A program made the translations under genes and the position numbers. Positions 42,393 through 43,609 of a stretch of 43,609 nt of DNA are shown piece by piece; position 1 is the stretch's first letter; every line of letters begins with the position of its first letter. Source of the stretch: Beverwykella pulmonaria (taxonomy: Eukaryota > Ascomycota > Dothideomycetes > Pleosporales > Melanommataceae); assembly GCA_001599595.1 (NCBI GenBank), contig BCHH01000003.1, positions 1,407,364 through 1,450,972 of the forward strand, in the 5' to 3' direction. The notes under the pieces are model-generated. The model was not told the origin of the DNA. It saw only the letters and a list, made by a program, of their open reading frames with translations, and made no database searches.

Positions 42393-43250
42393 TTAAAGAG
42401 TAGGTGTGGGAATTTGTAGCTGTTGTCGCTCGTTGTGGTCTGCTTCGTCACTTGCTGCGTCTTGGCTGACAGTCTGTAGACGTCCTGTGTTTATCGCGAA
42501 CTGGATCGTGGCTCGCACCACCTCAATGTCTGGCTTCCATCGCTCCATCGGTCCGTCAATGCTTTCGCCTCCTTCCTGCCTGCTCGAGAAGCCTCCCAGT
42601 GCGTACGAGAGGTCCCCAAATCGCTCCCCATGCTGCTGTCGAAGCTTCGACCTCTGTTCTTCCCACTTCCTGCAGCAGAATAGGAAGTGCGGGATAGATT
42701 CAACTAAACCGCACTCACACGCCGCTGTTTCTGACGCCTTAATCTTGTAGAGATATACTTTTAGACTTGTCTTGCCCGTCCGGAGCTGCGAAAGGATCGC
42801 AGCCTCAGCGCTGTTCAGTTGCTGGTACAGTCCAGCTGCCTTGCCTAGGTGGAGCGCTGCGTCAATCTTCCTCGTGAACTTGCCCACATCTGGTCGTCCT
42901 GCCAGAAGCGGTCCAGTTGTGATCTCTGCCTTCTTCAGTGCTTGCTTCACTAGATACCACGGGTAGCCGTTTCGCTGCGGCGGCTCCTCGCTCTCCGTTC
43001 TTGTCGCATTTTTGGCCAGTCGGTTGGCCTTTTCGTTCCCCTCGATCCCTGAGTGACTAGGGACCCAGTACAGCGTGGTATTGCTCATGTGGAGCTTCTT
43101 TATAATCTCGCCCACTACTTCCTGACAGGCACTTGCCCTCCAGCTCTGCACCGATAGCAGTGCCGACTGTGCGTCTGAGAAGATTCGTACGTGCGAGGCC
43201 GGCACCGGGGACCCTGTTTGATCCTTTGCAGTACATAATGGGGCCCACGG
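42393..43250 (-). pseudogene. LINE RNase H and C-terminal fragment
   Basis: From the insertion edge 286 codons are open to the stop at 42393. The RNase H signature is present from its third catalytic acid (RIFSDAQSALLSV) through LYWVPSHSGIEGNEKANRLA. In the latter the last catalytic Asp of the usual GNExAD is Asn (AAC). The first two catalytic residues lie upstream of the truncation. Beyond it is the typical LINE C-terminal cysteine/histidine motif ACECGLVESIPHFLFCC. The absence of stops over 858 bp suggests a fairly young insertion with little RIP. The fragment cannot encode a working element. Confidence 0.88.
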
Positions 43251-43263
43251 TTCGCCACCTCAC
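43251..43263. repeat. Target-site duplication, right copy
   Basis: TTCGCCACCTCAC, identical to 42030-42042, next to the truncated 5' end of the LINE. Confidence 0.85.
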
Positions 43264-43529
43264 AAGGGTATGGCAGGTGCGGTTCGGCCGTCCTCCCTGC
43301 TAGCGTTATTGGAGGAGTTCGTCAGTTTAACGATGCTGAAGTGGCGAATTATTGACGCGTACGTAGTTCTAGAAGTAGCTATCTCACCACCTCTTGATGC
43401 TAAAGTATGCTCGAAGCTTCTTTGTGGCAAATTAATAGTGTATATAGTTATGTTGATCCCCGTCCCTCTATGAAATAGAGAGAATAATAATATATAGGAG
43501 AGTTAGTTACGACAGTAAAAAACTGTATT
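43264..43529. other. Non-coding AT-rich stretch before ankyrin gene end
   Basis: About 270 bp with no supported gene. It continues the pre-insertion sequence to the right of the LINE and holds the 3' flank of the ankyrin-repeat gene. Confidence 0.5.
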
Positions 43530-43609
43530 CTAAAGCGCGTTGACGGCGCCCTTGTCGAGCAGCAGCTTCACCACCTGCTCGTGGCCTCCTTCTGAAGCCG
43601 CCTGGAGTG
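43530..43609 (-). CDS. Ankyrin-repeat protein, C-terminal end (partial)
   Basis: The window edge cuts this minus-strand gene; only the last 25 codons and the TAG at 43530-43532 are inside. The peptide reads LQAASEGGHEQVVKLLLDKG then AVNAL and stop. It matches an ankyrin repeat (A-x-x-x-GH-x-x-VVKLLLDKGA-x-VN) of the near-identical kind found in fungal NACHT- or HET-linked ankyrin proteins. The stop follows directly after the repeat, so the protein ends within or just after a repeat, either naturally or by truncation. Nothing can be said about the N-terminal domains. Confidence 0.8.
   Translation of the reverse strand, partial: LQAASEGGHEQVVKLLLDKGAVNAL

Larger units (their letters stand above)
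42043..43250 (-). mobile_element. 5'-truncated LINE (Tad-like non-LTR retrotransposon)
   Basis: A 1208-bp insertion lies between 13-bp target-site duplications. On its own strand (minus) it starts inside the RNase H coding region, continues through the stop at 42393 and a 350-bp 3' UTR. It ends in an (AC)11 dinucleotide tail at 42043-42064 directly against the duplication. The reverse transcriptase and upstream ORF are missing. Strong 5' truncation with a simple-sequence 3' end is the expected product of target-primed reverse transcription. The clade call (Tad/I-like) rests on the RNase H domain, carried by only some LINE clades. Confidence 0.85.

Overview
The window is nuclear DNA of a filamentous ascomycete (Pezizomycotina; the gene families point most towards Dothideomycetes, but the species is not identifiable by eye). 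The basis is short GT-AG introns of about 42-111 nt, often with CTAAC/CTGAC branch sites, and a set of fungal families: DYRK/Pom1 kinase, GH72 glucanosyltransferase, PMP3, CsbD-like stress protein, Egh16-like secreted protein, Pex24-domain peroxin and Mhr1/mL67. The window also carries a Tad-like LINE fragment and AT-rich decayed blocks of the kind left by RIP (repeat-induced point mutation).

Layout. (i) 1-4857 is AT-rich and gene-poor. It holds a 48-bp minisatellite, a decayed multi-spanning membrane-protein gene on the minus strand broken by three in-frame stops, a palindromic minisatellite inside that gene, and a second decayed ORF. (ii) 4858-19696 is a run of minus-strand genes: Egh16-like secreted protein, CNOT11-like CCR4-NOT subunit, PMP3, CsbD-like protein, indoleamine 2,3-dioxygenase and a 1513-aa Pom1/DYRK kinase. 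(iii) 21024-28877 holds a Pex24/DysF peroxisomal protein (plus), a YGR210C-like Obg-family GTPase with nine exons including a 10-nt exon, a GH72 GPI-anchored glucanosyltransferase and an Sso1-type syntaxin. (iv) 28878-34842 is mostly non-coding and AT-rich around an arrestin-domain gene, with two probable gene remnants. (v) 34843-40899 holds a Lag1/Lac1 ceramide synthase, a UVRAG/Vps38-like PI3K subunit and, divergently from a 341-bp shared intergenic region, the mitoribosomal mL67/Mhr1 homologue. (vi) 40900-43609 is again gene-poor: a possible LTR-like fragment, a 5'-truncated LINE bounded by a 13-bp target-site duplication, and the last codons of an ankyrin-repeat protein running off the window.

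The intact genes are housekeeping or cell-surface functions (membrane traffic, sphingolipid and wall synthesis, stress, NAD synthesis, mRNA decay, polarity) and do not form an obvious pathway cluster. Exon coordinates are hand-derived from splice signals and reading-phase continuity; each multi-exon model given as intact closes in frame. No tRNA, rRNA, CRISPR array or biosynthetic cluster was found. I found no convincing undescribed system; the most unusual items are the palindromic minisatellite with paired changes, the microsatellite-tailed LINE, and several very small coding exons.
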